Below are positions 35,321-46,985 of a stretch of 64,000 bases of DNA, one piece after another; the first letter of the stretch is position 1, and every line of letters starts with the position of its first letter. The DNA is from Trissonchulus latispiculum (taxonomy: Eukaryota > Nematoda > Enoplea > Enoplida > Ironidae): the NCBI GenBank assembly GCA_030248195.1, contig JASAND010006591.1, positions 1 through 64,000 of the forward strand. The letters run 5' to 3'. A model generated the notes under the pieces. It did not search any database. It saw nothing but the letters and a program-made list of their open reading frames with translations, and had not been told where the DNA came from. The position numbers were made by a program, and so were the translations under genes.

Positions 35321-38300
35321 TACTGTGGTTAGATCATTAAGCCTTAAGCATTATTAAAATTTTGATTAAGCTATGCCAACTCCAAACAAAGCTCTGTTGT
35401 AAAAGCATTGCTTTTTGCTTACAGGTCTAATATTTGTGTTTGAAGACCAGCCTCGATTGATGACACGTAGGTGGTCTTTTTCTATAAAATTTTTATACGT
35501 ATTCCGACAGTCTTTTATCTTTTGCTACTTCTTTCAGACAAATCCCATGCCCCTTGTCCTGTATCAATTGAACGCCCGGCCTTTATGGCTAACTGTCCAA
35601 TCTTTGTGTGTCACATCTGCCTGAAGTGTTCTCCAATTTGGGCTGTTATTCGATTTTGTCAGACGGAGCATCGTAGAGGAGGTAAATTGTTGGCTATGGT
35701 AATTTTAGAATTTAATGCGGGGGTTCCCCGTCCCGTGCCGGGGAGTGTTTTGGCGTATTTTGCATGAAGAAAAACAAGGAAGATCTCAAAAACGACTGGG
35801 TTTACTAGAAAGTATAGATTTTAAGTACAGTTTAATTTTAATTTTTAATTAATTTTCATTTAAGGTTTAATTTTGAAGGTTCTTCAGCGAGCTGTTCCCT
35901 CTGGATGAAAGCGCTGTTACTGGCTGACTGTGTCTTTCTGTCTGTTTGTCTGTCTGTTCTCGGCCCCTCTGTCCGTAGGCAATATGGGGGTCAGACTCGG
36001 CAGGTTTAATATATACTTAGCGGATGCAACAGCCAGACCAAATGACCCAAAAGAAAGCGACCGATCAGGTCTAAGGCGGTGTGGGTCACTGGTCCTCCAT
36101 GGCTTGTGCGACCGACCAGCTATCTCAGACAAGACAAATGACACGAACGATCGGACGTACTCCCAGGATGTGAGGGACATTCAGCCAGCTTACTGACGGT
36201 ATGGCACCTCCCTTGCACTCTCAAGTAGCAATTTTCGAAGATGATGCGTCCGTCTCATCAGACATCAGCGTATCCACCCCAGCATTTCTGTATGAAGAAA
36301 ACAACTGAGATAAGCATAGCTTGGCGGCACTGGATATAGCCTAACCAGGCGAGCACTGCCGCCTCGATCCGTCATTGAATGCGATTCTTCTTGGACCGCA
36401 AACTCGGGAGCCTGGTCAGAAAAAGGCATAATATAAAATAAAAGCGCTCATCGCTCCCATTTTTGGACTAAGACTTGGCCTTTGTAAATGCTAGGCAGGT
36501 GTTTTTCTTTATTTCTTTACTGTTAGTGTTGACTTGTTTTGGTTTATTCTAGACAGTGTTGAGTGTTCTAAGTGTGGTATGGAGTTGCGTGGTGACTTCC
36601 ATCGGAAGGAGCACGAAGAGGCCGGCTGTATCCAGCACCACCTCACCTTCCGCAACTGCAAGGACTACATCGGAAAGATCGAACGATTGGCCGGCACGAA
36701 ACCGTTTTTTGTAAAAACACCGAAAACTGAAGGCGTACGTCAGTAGCTATGAAAATACGTATTTTAAAGACATCAGTATGAAAACGATTATTTTGTGGAG
36801 TAGGTTTTTGACTTTGGTCTGTTTAAACTCCGGAAATTTTGTGATTATTGATTTTAATAATCCATTCTTTTCACGCCTCTTAGTTCTAAAGCGACAATTG
36901 ATATTTTAGCCAATTTCTGGGTTTAAGGAGGGGGTCGCTTTTTGGCCGATTTTTCGACCATCTCCGATTTTGCTCATTTTCACATATTTTGTAGTCCCAA
37001 TGGGTCCTCAAAACAAGACCACAGCGTTTTGCGTAATATTGCTTCTGTCGTGCTGAAGAGACCTTCTAAGGTGACGTCAACATGTGTTAAACATAGGAAA
37101 ATGAAAAAGTTAGGTTAAAAAGTTTGTGGCAGAAATATTTTTCGCTGTATGCAAGATACAGCACTACAACCATGTTGTACATGTTAAGGACATATCAGAG
37201 AGTGCAAATAGCCCTTCTGGTACAATTCCGTTGAGTGTAGGATTTTTGGTGATTTTTCAAAGTCAAAATTTTGTAAAAATGGTGCTTTTTGTACCACGAA
37301 AAACAGGACCAGCGAAACATTTTCGCCTCTCCTGCACGATTGGCTGAAGCTACAGAGCTCGCTTATAGATAGTTGCACTCTACGCATACACAGAATTCTT
37401 ATGATAGTAGTTTCAAATTTCTACCATTTTTAGTGCTCTCAAAAAACTTGCCGCAAAATCTGCTAATTTTGCCAAAAATCATCATTTTGCACAATTTTAA
37501 CATTCTTTTAATAATTTCTCACCCATTACATACTTGAAAGTCACCAAAATTGGCACATAAAGCTGTCAATGCTTGCCGGACATTATGGTAAAGGCAAATG
37601 CTTCAAGGTAGAACTTTTCTGTCGTGTCGGCTCCTTCTATCTCTTTAGGTCACAAAAGTCAATTTTTGAAATTTCCAAAATATATACAAATTGGGTATCA
37701 TTCGATAGCTACTGATGAGCTGGACAACGTTTCTAATAGAACTATGTGTCTGAAATGTACTATCTGAAAGTTAGATCAAGTTAAAGTTTCACGGTACAGT
37801 TAGCTGAAAAAGGCTCAGTTCACAATTGAAGAATGTACTGTGAACGACTGGCTGGTATCCCGGAGTCGTTTTAGTATTAAAATATTAGCCAACCCGCAGA
37901 ATTAATTTGCCATATTAGTTGACCCAAATTTCGCTGCCGTTCTGCCTCAACATGACCTTGTAGAGCAAATCACAGTGATTTTCAAGTTTTCAAAATTTAT
38001 AGCTGAATATCTCTGCCACAGTTTGATTTCGAACTGTAATGTTTTGTCTTGTTTTTGAGAACATATGTACCTATATTGTGTGTGAAAATGAGCGAAATCC
38101 GTGACTATCGATTTTGACCCAAAGCGACCTCCCCTTAATTCGTTTAATCTGAATTCATTAATCATTATCATTAATTAATTTGTTTAATTCACTTAATCAT
38201 TTTGTTTGACCTTTACATTCAATTTTTAAAGTTCAATCGGTTCATTTTTGCCTTGTTTTAGGTGACAGAAATTAAGGTTCCTAATTTGCCGGAACCTCTG

Positions 38301-41300
38301 GCTTCAGAAGCCAAGACGACCGTTTGGTTTGAACCCACAACCTGGTGTACTCCTCTCCCGCCTAAAAAGTTGGAGTCAGTAGTTGGATATGAGGATACGT
38401 TTAAGGTAATTTTTAGTAAGGTAGATACATTTGATACTCACAAGAACAACATTTTCAGTATAGTTGCCTTTGTATTAATATGGGGGGGGAACAATTTTGA
38501 TTAGATTGCTTGGACTGCAGTATATAGGTGGAGGACTTCAATCCCCCTCCCTACCATACTAATACGAAAAAATATAATCCGGTTGCCTGTGTCCGGTCAG
38601 GCAAGGTTTACATGATTTTTAAAACATCTCAACTGGGATTGGTGCTGTTCACGTCTGCAGCCTGACACTAACCCGCTAGACGTCCTGATAACTTGGCTAT
38701 CAATATTGGACTGTTGACTGACTTAAAAAGAAGTCTTCCCCTTCTGAAGTACTGATGAAAACGTGCTGGGCTTTAGAGGCCTTAGAATGCTTTGTAAAAA
38801 CTTCCTAGACGTCAGAAACTAGAAAGCATTTTCTGCAGTTTCCCCCAGATTTCCCCGGCAAATTTTGACATTCTCTCTAAAAAGCTTTTTGACTACACTA
38901 GCGTGCATCCCCCATATATAAACGGAGCCTATCGTGATTGCGGTTTGAGTTTTTTCGGTTTCAGGAAAACTTAAGTAATCTAACTGAATATTTTCCGCCA
39001 GAAGAACGCCCCCGCGGACTGATAACCTGCCAGCTATGTCGACCGTCGGACAAAATCCTCACCTTTTCCACCATCAAGGACCTAATAGAGCATGAGGTTG
39101 GGTCACATCGTGGCCTGCTGGCGCTGCTGCTGAAGTGTCGCCGGTGTCAGAAAGTCTGCCTGGAGTTTGGCGATTTTCTGGAGCACTGTCTCCGCTCCCA
39201 CTGTACCAATGCCGGCAACGGCGAGATTGAGTGCTTTTTTGACGGCTGTGATGCCAAATTCAACAGTCTACGCTGGACTGCTCATGTCAGTAAGTGACTA
39301 CGTAATTCCAAGAGTTTATAATAGGAAGAGTAAGGCAGTCAGCTCTTCCTAATAGAATAAGCTTGCAATATGCTCGAAACATTAAGGCCGTAATCTCGGG
39401 GGGGGGGGGGGCTTCTCAGCGTGTAAACATACAACGCTGACGTTTTTCAAAAACGCGCATTTTCTTCGAATAAAACACTATAGCTTGAGATAGGAAAAAG
39501 GGCATGTCAATAATTTTTATATCATTATGTTGCGCAGAACGAGATCTTTTTAACGATACAGAAATTATATAGTTCGGTTCAGGCAGTCTCTTACAAAAAA
39601 GCAATAAAGCATCATTTCCACGAAAATTCTGGGAGTTTCATTGTTTCTTCAAAATGCCTTTGGTTATTGCCGAATTTGTAAGATATTGCCAGAACCTATC
39701 TACATAATTTGTATACCGTTAAAAATATCTCGTTCTACGCAACATAATGATATAAAAAGTATTGGTGTACGATTTTGCTAGCTCCAGTTATAGTATTTAA
39801 TTTGGCAAAAACGCCCGTTTTTGAAAAATGTCAGCGTTATGTGTTTACACGCTGAGAAGCCCCCCGAGATTTCGGCCTTAATGTTTCGAGCAGATTGCAA
39901 GCCCATTCTATTAGGAAGAGCTGAGTGTCATACTCTTCCTATTATAAACTCTTGGTAATTCTGATCATGGCAGTTTTGTGCTGACTGGGTTTCCAGTAGT
40001 GCGGGAAGGGGAGTCATGTACTTGGAGCTGATAACAAAGAGCATGACGTTTTGTATTATGTTTGTCATAAAATTATAATATACTTTTATCAAGAGTTTAT
40101 AATAGGAAGAGTATCACACTCAGTTCTTGTATATATGTACAATATGCTCGAAACATTAAGGCCAAGATCTCGGGGAGGAGATTCTCAGCGTGTAAACATG
40201 CTACGCTGACATTTTTAAAAACAAGCTTAACACACTAGGAAGGGTCGAGTGTCCCATTCTTTCTTTTATGCTGGACTTATTCTACTGGGGGGCGCCCCCC
40301 CTCATAAACACCGTTCCCCCCCAAAAAAATCGCCCCCCCCCCAAAAAAAATCGCCCCCCCCAAAAAGTGGGTGCCCCTTTTGGTACCAACTTTTGCCCTG
40401 AAAAAATCGCTCAGAAGGCCAAATTTTCAAAAATTTTCCGGCTTCGCCGGAGATTTTTAATCGATTTTTGCCTATTTAAGCACTAAATCCGCTTATTTTT
40501 GGCAATTGCTATAAAAATAGCGCAATTTTTAGCATGTTTTTTGAAAAATTTTGAAAAATTTTCCCCCCCCCTAACCGGCGCCCCAAAAAAAGTAAAATAA
40601 ACTAGCTAATACAGTTTCATACTCTTATGTATTATGTTTATAATAACAATAATATACTTTTTATGTATTTATGTAATTATGTATTTACTCACCATCAGGT
40701 CCTGCTGATTTAAGTTGACCGTTTTTTTATGAAAATCTTGCTTCTAGAGAGCCATCATGCTGACGCCGTTTTCATGGACAGTATTTTAGACTGGCCAACT
40801 CTGTTCTGTCATGAGTGTCTGTTCATGTCGGATAAGTGGGTAGAAATTCGTCAGTGTCAGTTGGAACATCGTCGTGGCGGTAGGTCAGAGTATCATTTAG
40901 AGATTAGTCCTTCGGAAATAAGAAAAACATTGACAGTGCCTTATTGAAGAGGATTTTGTACTTGTTCGCAACCCATGTGCTGGCTAGAAATGAAGCTATC
41001 TGTTACCAAGATTAAGCAACATTATTGATTAACTCACCCTTTTATAATTGCAAAATTTTATATTTTAGAGACCACCATGTGTGAGTCGTGTGGTCTGGAG
41101 CTGCGTGGTGCCTTCCAGCGTGGGCGTCATCGCGCGCGGGGGTGTCAGGCTGATGCCGCCCTCCTTCGCAAGGCCCTCCACCATTTCCCCACCACTCAGC
41201 AGCCACAGTTCGGTTTCATTCTCTATCGAAATTGGCAACATGTAAGGTGCCGGGGGGAGGGTAGAGTCGTGGTTTTGGGAGCAGAGTTGCTAATTTCCTG

Positions 41301-41579
41301 ATTAGAGCGCAGTTGTTAATTAGTTAGCGCGATTGTTTTATTGTAGTCTTTGTGTTTGAGCCTGTGGTTTTATGGATGATGTATTTGCAGGAATTCACAG
41401 CATAGTCAAGCTAAGAACTTTTCATCCACATTTGGAAATTAGGGATGAAGAATTTGTCCGCCTGTAAAAAAACTTTTGTGTTTACGCTAATAATTAACTG
41501 TAGAATTTGAAACTTTTTTCTTAATTTTTAGGATTGTCGAATTAAGATTCCTGATAGTATTTTGAACTCGGCTACGTAG
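22385..41579 (+). CDS. Multi-zinc-finger protein gene, 14 exons, family not recognised
   Basis: Exons: 22385-22824, 23532-23858, 24539-25066, 25647-25850, 26401-26562, 28191-28476, 30009-30333, 35538-35681, 36553-36734, 38262-38405, 38965-39289, 40748-40879, 41069-41241, 41532-41579. All junctions are GT-AG with matching phase; the sum is 3420 nt, about 1139 residues plus stop. The N-terminus is Gly/Ser/Phe/Tyr-rich and probably disordered. A Lys/Arg-rich segment (exon 3) could be a nuclear signal. At least ten zinc-finger-like motifs follow, including C-x2-C-x12-H-x4-H, C-x2-C-x12-C-x3-H and C-x2-C-x12-H-x4-C. Exons 7-10 and 11-14 are tandem copies. Nucleic-acid binding is inferred from the fingers only. 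The first intron has an alternative pair (donor after 22738, acceptor before 23497) that also keeps frame. Further 5' exons cannot be excluded. Confidence 0.75.
23532..23858 (+). CDS. Zinc-finger gene exon 2: Gly/Pro-rich linker and first finger
   Basis: Acceptor GGCTTCTGTAG|C (or TCACAG|TCATCC at 23497). Encodes Gly/Pro-rich sequence, then CPKC followed by HTKVH in a widely spaced C2H2 motif. The donor CTTTCT|GTGAGT is strong, phase 2. Confidence 0.7.
24539..25066 (+). CDS. Zinc-finger gene exon 3: finger plus basic region
   Basis: Acceptor CCTTTCAG|A. Encodes a finger CLTC-x12-H-x7-H, then about 120 residues rich in Lys/Arg/Glu. The phase-2 donor is AAAAA|GTAGGC at 25067. If it is not used, translation stops at TAG three bases into the exon-intron boundary (25068-25070), giving a shorter protein. 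Confidence 0.7.
25395..25560. repeat. Diverged copy of the hairpin MITE seen at 30640-30834
   Basis: Shares GAAGTAAAYGC, GGATCMACGAAGGA, GGCATTARTCATA and CAGTCACTA..GC..AGTCTTAGTCCGAA with 30640-30760. It lies in intron 3 of the zinc-finger gene. A further fragment is at about 36420-36520. Confidence 0.55.
25647..25850 (+). CDS. Zinc-finger gene exon 4: acidic/aromatic helical segment
   Basis: Acceptor TTTCAG|A; encodes a non-finger segment with RFHCFFSARL and PEELLPLLEEAK. The donor TTTTA|GTGAGA is phase 2 and joins exon 5 to give a Tyr codon. Confidence 0.7.
26401..26562 (+). CDS. Zinc-finger gene exon 5: cysteine-rich
   Basis: Acceptor GGGTTTAG|C. Encodes CPDC and CNC...C. The donor GAAAA|GTATGT splits a Lys codon so that CE|K joins C of exon 6, creating a finger across the intron. 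Confidence 0.75.
26578..26909. mobile_element. GGCTTATTCTA / CTTCGCCGGA MITE
   Basis: Ends GGGCTTATTCTAG and CCAGTAGAATAAGCTC are inverted; the core has CTCCGGCGAAGTCGGA and long G runs at the right. The same family recurs at 40269-40606 and in the cluster 56156-57965. It begins 15 bp past the exon 5 donor. Confidence 0.6.
27335..27648. mobile_element. hAT-like MITE, 314 bp, perfect 8-bp target duplication
   Basis: Termini CACTGGCGGGTCCAGG and CCTGGATCCGCACCTG, flanked by AGTCAAAC on both sides (27327-27334, 27649-27656). Same family as 12061-12466, sharing TTTTGCAATAAAATCGGT. Sits in intron 5 of the zinc-finger gene. Confidence 0.85.
28191..28476 (+). CDS. Zinc-finger gene exon 6: two fingers
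   Basis: Acceptor TTTTGCAG|G. Completes CEKC-x12-H-x4-H and adds CEQC-x11-HH..C, then a VDVRLP phrase resembling the EIKVP/RIKIP starts of exons 10 and 14. It may be a third, fused copy of the repeated module. Donor AGTCAG|GTTTGA, phase 0. Confidence 0.8.
28565..29165 (-). pseudogene. 3' fragment of a LINE with RNase H domain (I/Jockey-like)
   Basis: On the minus strand an open frame encodes ITFHWVPSHGGISGNE and AEEVAK, the C-terminal RNase H motif of non-LTR elements. LSRKNQTVQAQLR and CPSCGEKKEE...DC follow, the cysteine motif at the end of such polyproteins. The frame stops at 28660, while KDPFKNPL..VVVFLM continues in another frame. It is 5'-truncated and dead, inserted antisense in intron 6 of the zinc-finger gene. 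Confidence 0.8.
30009..30333 (+). CDS. Zinc-finger gene exon 7: module 1, C2H2 block
   Basis: 325 nt, phase 0 in and 1 out. Encodes CKHC-x12-H-x4-H, a second finger-like CPQG...H..H, and a longer third motif starting CVFPDC, whose last His (DKSH) is contributed by exon 8. Exon 11 is its duplicate, with the same length and phases. Confidence 0.85.
30694..30834. repeat. Near-perfect 141-bp hairpin
   Basis: Two 66-bp arms beginning AAAGAAATAATGAAAAACGC differ at about one position (GAACAGG against AAACAGG) and are separated by a 9-bp loop. The arm matches one side of the diverged copy at 25395-25560, so the hairpin looks like a recent inverted duplication of half of that element. Confidence 0.85.
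31873..32947. mobile_element. Nested hAT-like element, perfect 8-bp target duplication
   Basis: Termini TAGTGATGTGCGC and GCGCACATCACTA are flanked by GTATATAC (31865-31872, 32948-32955). Subterminal regions are dense in CCGGAGCTCCGG, which can pair between and within ends. No coding region. It is inserted in the element at 30403-33488, so it is the younger insertion. Confidence 0.88.
33714..35282 (+). mobile_element. Composite satellite-bearing element, copy with both satellites
   Basis: It begins directly after a TA run with hairpin AGGGGTCGC-GGCA-GCGACCCCT, followed by a CTGCGCAG-rich body. Next come about two units related to the 147-bp satellite (34340-34615), then about four units of a second satellite (34640-35160). 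It ends GCGGAGCATTTTTGTTACTTGT before another TA run. An inverted copy is at 54369-55665. It lies in intron 7 of the zinc-finger gene. Confidence 0.7.
34640..35160 (+). repeat. Tandem repeat, ~147-bp unit (GTGGTCAAATTTGG satellite)
   Basis: Four units beginning GTGGTCAAATTTGGTACCAAATGAAAG and containing AACTTTTGTCATAGAA and GGGGACTTAGGCG. Related to the inverted units at 54470-54840 and the 149-bp units at 59400-60420. Confidence 0.85.
35538..35681 (+). CDS. Zinc-finger gene exon 8: module 1, C2CH finger
   Basis: 144 nt. Encodes CHIC-x12-C-x3-H followed by RRG(G). Phase 1 in and out. Separated from exon 7 by a 5.2-kb intron holding a 3.1-kb hAT-like element and a composite satellite element. 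The homologue is exon 12. Confidence 0.8.
36553..36734 (+). CDS. Zinc-finger gene exon 9: module 1, C2HC finger
   Basis: 182 nt. Encodes CSKCGMELRGDF...H-x4-C, i.e. C-x2-C-x12-H-x4-C, and a basic tail. Phase 1 in, 0 out; the donor GAAGGC|GTACGT is less typical than the others. The homologue is exon 13. Confidence 0.8.
38262..38405 (+). CDS. Zinc-finger gene exon 10: module 1 tail
   Basis: 144 nt, phase 0 at both ends. Starts VTEIKVP and has no finger. Corresponds to the short terminal exon 14 (DCRIKIP). Confidence 0.75.
38965..39289 (+). CDS. Zinc-finger gene exon 11: module 2, C2H2 block
   Basis: 325 nt, same length and phases as exon 7. Encodes CQLC...H..H, CRRC-x12-H-x4-H and CFFDGCDAKF...H, completed by SHH from exon 12. 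Donor CATGTCA|GTAAGTG. A palindromic MITE begins 19 nt past the exon end, with its target duplication 12 nt from it. Confidence 0.85.
39309..39954. mobile_element. 646-bp palindromic MITE, perfect 7-bp target duplication
   Basis: The element is one long inverted repeat with termini CAAGAGTTTATAATAGGAAG and its complement, flanked by GTAATTC on both sides (39302-39308, 39955-39961). The left copy of GTAATTC starts 12 nt after the exon 11 donor of the zinc-finger gene. Inner homology to 5925-6350 and a truncated copy at 40083-40270. Non-coding. Confidence 0.85.
40083..40270. repeat. Truncated copy of the 39309 palindromic MITE
   Basis: Starts CAAGAGTTTATAATAGGAAG and keeps CTCGAAACATTAAGGCC and TTCTCAGCGTGTAAACAT, then breaks off; only one arm is present. 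Confidence 0.75.
40269..40606. mobile_element. GGCTTATTCTA / CTTCGCCGGA MITE
   Basis: CTTATTCTACTGGGGGG at the left and GTAAAATAAAC at the right, with central CCGGCTTCGCCGGAG and C-rich ends. Same family as 26578-26909. In intron 11 of the zinc-finger gene. Confidence 0.6.
40748..40879 (+). CDS. Zinc-finger gene exon 12: module 2, C2CH finger
   Basis: 132 nt. CHEC-x12-C-x3-H then RRG, aligned with exon 8 (both end EHRRGG around the splice site). Phase 1 in and out. Confidence 0.8.
41069..41241 (+). CDS. Zinc-finger gene exon 13: module 2, C2HC finger
   Basis: 173 nt. CESCGLELRGAF...H-x4-C, aligned with exon 9 (ELRG.F and GC shared). Phase 1 in, 0 out; donor CAACAT|GTAAGG. Confidence 0.8.
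41532..41579 (+). CDS. Zinc-finger gene exon 14: terminal exon
   Basis: Acceptor TTTTTAG|G; encodes DCRIKIP and a few more residues before TAG at 41577-41579. A shortened homologue of exon 10. Confidence 0.65.
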   Translation, partial: DCRIKIPDSILNSAT

Positions 41580-42640
41580 ATCACTATTATGTTCCTTGAC
41601 AGTAAGGTACGTGTATAAAGACTATGATACAAGAAAAATGGGAAACAATGAGGTGGTGCAACTCTTAACATTGACGGCTGAGGCTAAGTCATACCCGAAA
41701 AGTTCGAGCTTCAAGTAGTTGGAGATAATATCCGTCTGAAGTGCAGATTTTTAGGGTGTGTATCATACATTAACTGAGGATCGGATCCTTGGGGGGTTTG
41801 TCCCAGAAATTTTGAGGAGGCTTGTTACCTTGAACTCAAATTTCGAGGGGCTTGTACCATAGCATAAATTAACGTTGATAATAACTTGGATTCGCGATTT
41901 TAAATTAATAGGTAGTAAAATTATCAATTTTGATAAAAAATTCTAAATTTTGATCTTAAGAATATTGGAAAAACATTCCGGCCAAGCCGAAATTGGCATT
42001 TCGGCGCGAAAACCTAGTTTTTCCGACCATTTCTGCTTACCCCTGTTTCCTAACTCCTTGCCCCTGACGGCGGTAGGGGGCTTGGACCCCCAGATTCCCC
42101 CGTGTTAACCTATGGTCCTATGGTACGTACTACTAAACTTTCTTCCGCCATTGTATCTGTGATATGAAAGGTGCTGATATTATGAAGGCGAGAACTCTAC
42201 CACCGATATTTAACATAATACAGATAACTCAAGTGACAGATCCTGTTTACTTCATTTCTAAAAAGTAAGCAAAACCGAAAAATCCGGGCAGCTCGGAGGT
42301 GTGATTCCAGAATTCGGCAGAAACAGGGTTTTCCTTTGGTGTTGTTAAAACTTTTGAAATAATCATGTGATAAATTTGATTGAAATAGAATTTTCCGCTA
42401 TATATATAGACCTGTTGTAGTTGTGGTTCGTTGTTAGCTTTCACATTTGGCATAGTGTTATTTTTCAGGATCAAGTTTATGGTGATAAATGGCTGTGCAG
42501 AAACATCGAACAGTATTATTATGTTATTTTTGAACTAACATTTTAGTTATTATTTTGTAATTGTTGTTACTGTTTATTTTTGACGATTAAAATTACATTC
42601 CGAATTTGTTTTAATATTAGGAAGTAGGACCTCTTTCGGA
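41580..42640. other. No gene seen
   Basis: 3' flank of the zinc-finger gene. Holds AT-rich sequence and an AATTCTAAATTTTGATC segment; no clear polyadenylation signal could be assigned and no open frame with a known domain. Confidence 0.4.
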
Positions 42641-42646
42641 AGTATT

Positions 42647-42943
42647 CTCTTTCGCTGCCGCACCCTTCGATCGACGGGATGTAATGTAATGCCGATCCGT
42701 CATATGACGGATTGTGAGTTGTGACAAATGTTAAAGATAGCACATTCAAAAACAACGGCATAATAGAAGAAAATAGAAATCTCAATGTTTACTTTTTAAG
42801 AGAATGGCATGGCATACTTAATTTTAACTACTAATCCGTCATATGACGGCCAGCGGTATGTCAGGAAGATGATTTCGAGAAATACTACATTTTGGCACCG
42901 GCATTACATGAAAAATTGGAAGCAGGCGGTAGCAGCGAAAGGG
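42647..42943. mobile_element. piggyBac-like MITE (tentative)
   Basis: The right end is the complement of CCCTTTCGCTGC and is followed by TTAA (42944-42947), as in piggyBac-type elements. The left end CTCTTTCGCTGC is preceded by TATT rather than TTAA. CCGTCATATGACGG occurs near both ends. The left end may have mutated. Confidence 0.45.
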
Positions 42944-43154
42944 TTAAGTATATAGTTGTTGAATTTTAAGTTTTTCGTTGTGCCCTGTTTGTTACACCCT
43001 GTATAGGATGGGATTTTTCTCCAGATGTAGTCGATTGACGATCAGTCTATAGTTAACTCAAACGGTTTACCACACAATGTTCTTATGCATGCGTGTGTAT
43101 TGGTAGGTAGCAAAAATACATAAGAGTAATACAAACAGATAGAGCCTCGTTATG

Positions 43155-44961
<1,807 letters not shown>

Positions 44962-45644
44962 GGCAGTAAAAATTTTGGAAAATGGTTTTCTAAAAGTCTA
45001 TTTGAAGAAGTGAGTTTTCACAAAATTTTGAAATTACAAAATTACTCCATCCAAAATCTGATTGTCTTACTAATGCCTTGATCCGGCAACTGCAAGAACA
45101 CTATTGTCATCCTAAAATGGCATCTTTTGAAGTTTATTGAGTGCATTTAGGACTCGACGTGAGCTCATGGATAGCTAAGGTATCCATGTATAGATTGTCG
45201 TCCAAAATTTTAAATAATTTTTAATATCCCCAGAAAAGTATAGGGACCTCCCGCTGGTTGCTTAATACATCTTGGACTAGTCCTGCCTGACAGGTTTTCA
45301 TTCAACGGAGACAGAAAGGCTTAAAAAATAATGGTGCAAAGTTTATAAGTAAACACCTTCTACTTCCTTTATATATAGTTTACGAAGTATGTAAGAACAG
45401 AAACTACAAGCACCTGTGTGTGACCCAGAAAAATCGGGCCCCAGGTGGCTATTGGATTATTGAAGCCACAACTTTCGGTTAACGTATAAGTTTGAATTCG
45501 CACCCAAACTGTAGTGACATTTATAGACGGTATTCTAAGCAAAAGATCCTTTTTTTGGATTGATTCCAGAGAAAAGCACACACCTGTACACGACAGAGTT
45601 CTCTTCGGGGTCGCCTTTGCCTATTTTCTGTTCCTACAAAACCA
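44962..45644. other. Upstream region of the collagen gene
   Basis: Should contain the collagen promoter, but no core element could be pinpointed with confidence. No other gene seen. Confidence 0.35.
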
Positions 45645-46894
45645 ATCCCTACTAGAGATGATGCCGAGTCGGCAACAATTTTTCCACAACAGAACTACAC
45701 TACACCAATTTTTCTCGGCAACAACACTAAGCTGAGCCCCCCAGACGAGTCGGAGAATTCTAATTCCGAGCCGAGCCGCAGAATTTTAACTCCGAGCCGA
45801 GCCGACTCTAAGAAGAAGCTTTTAGAAATTTCACAGCTATATTTCCTAACTTGTTTCTTAACCTAACCAAAACTAAAAAAATTTAATTTTACAGTTTAAT
45901 TTTTCAATATCCAGTTTAATTTTCGAAATTCTTACTTAGTTTTCAAAGTAATACACGTTCCAGATCAATTTACTTTAGGTGTAAGGTTAAACCTGTGTGT
46001 GTGGGGTGAATTAGTTAGCAAGCCTTTAGACATTTTATTCAGCATTATTCTTTATTGACTTATCCCAATTCTTATTTATGTTCCAGGAAACTGATAGTGA
46101 TATTTTGATTTTCCATTTTTGAGAATTTTTTCTTTATCAGGTAGCCGGAAACTTATTTTGAGAGGTTACGTAATTGCTAGAAATCTTCTAGACACTACCG
46201 ATAACAAGATCAAAGTAATTTGGAAGATTAGAAATTATATTCTTCAATTCGAAACTTGTTTACAAAAATCTAAACTTTATCGCTGCATTTTCAAAAGTTT
46301 TTTAATTTATGAGTGTGTAAAGTTTACCTTTCTCCAAAGGCGAGACGAAACAAAAACATTTCCGTCATTTCTCTGGCGTTCATTTCCTTTCGATGTCGTA
46401 TAGCACAAGTCTAGAATAACAATATTTTAGCAGAACAGCCTTCGAGCACCATTTTTAATGAGGGTTTCACAACTGCAGGGCTGTTGCGCGGGCTTTTCCA
46501 AAAAATAGGAATAAAAATAGGAATTTTACCATCAAAAAATAGGAATAAATAGGAACATTTTGGTCAAAAAATAGGAAAAAAATAGGAATTCCCAGGCTTA
46601 AAATGAAGGCTTAATTTCTTGTTGTTAGCAAAAAGAGCAATTATATCTTGGTATTTTTAGGGAGTTTTCGGGGTGGGATCGGAGGAAAGTTTGTTTTGCA
46701 AAAATGAGCCAAAAATTGGCATTTTGGCGTATTTTGCAGTAGAAACTCCTAAAGTTCTCAAAATACCTGGATTTAGGCTAAATAATAGCAATTTTTACGA
46801 AAAAATCTCCTGCGAAGCAGGAAGATTTTGGAAAAAAATGGATTTTAAATGTATCGAGAGCTTATAACTCTGATTTTTAATTGATGAACGGTGC

Positions 46895-46985
46895 TGTCGC
46901 AATTTTTCGGGATTCGAACCACTTGTATTATCGAATTAAGGTTTGAAGCTGAAATATTTGACCACTCGGCCAATGGGGAATCTGG
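46895..46985 (-). pseudogene. tRNA-derived sequence with A and B boxes
   Basis: On the minus strand TGGCCGAGTGG (46972-46962) matches the internal A box of Leu/Ser-type tRNAs, and GGTTCGAATCC (46920-46910) is a perfect B box, with about 40 bases between. Neither a proper 7-bp acceptor stem nor a good T stem forms, so it is a tRNA pseudogene or the head of a tRNA-derived SINE, inside the hAT-like element. Confidence 0.5.
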
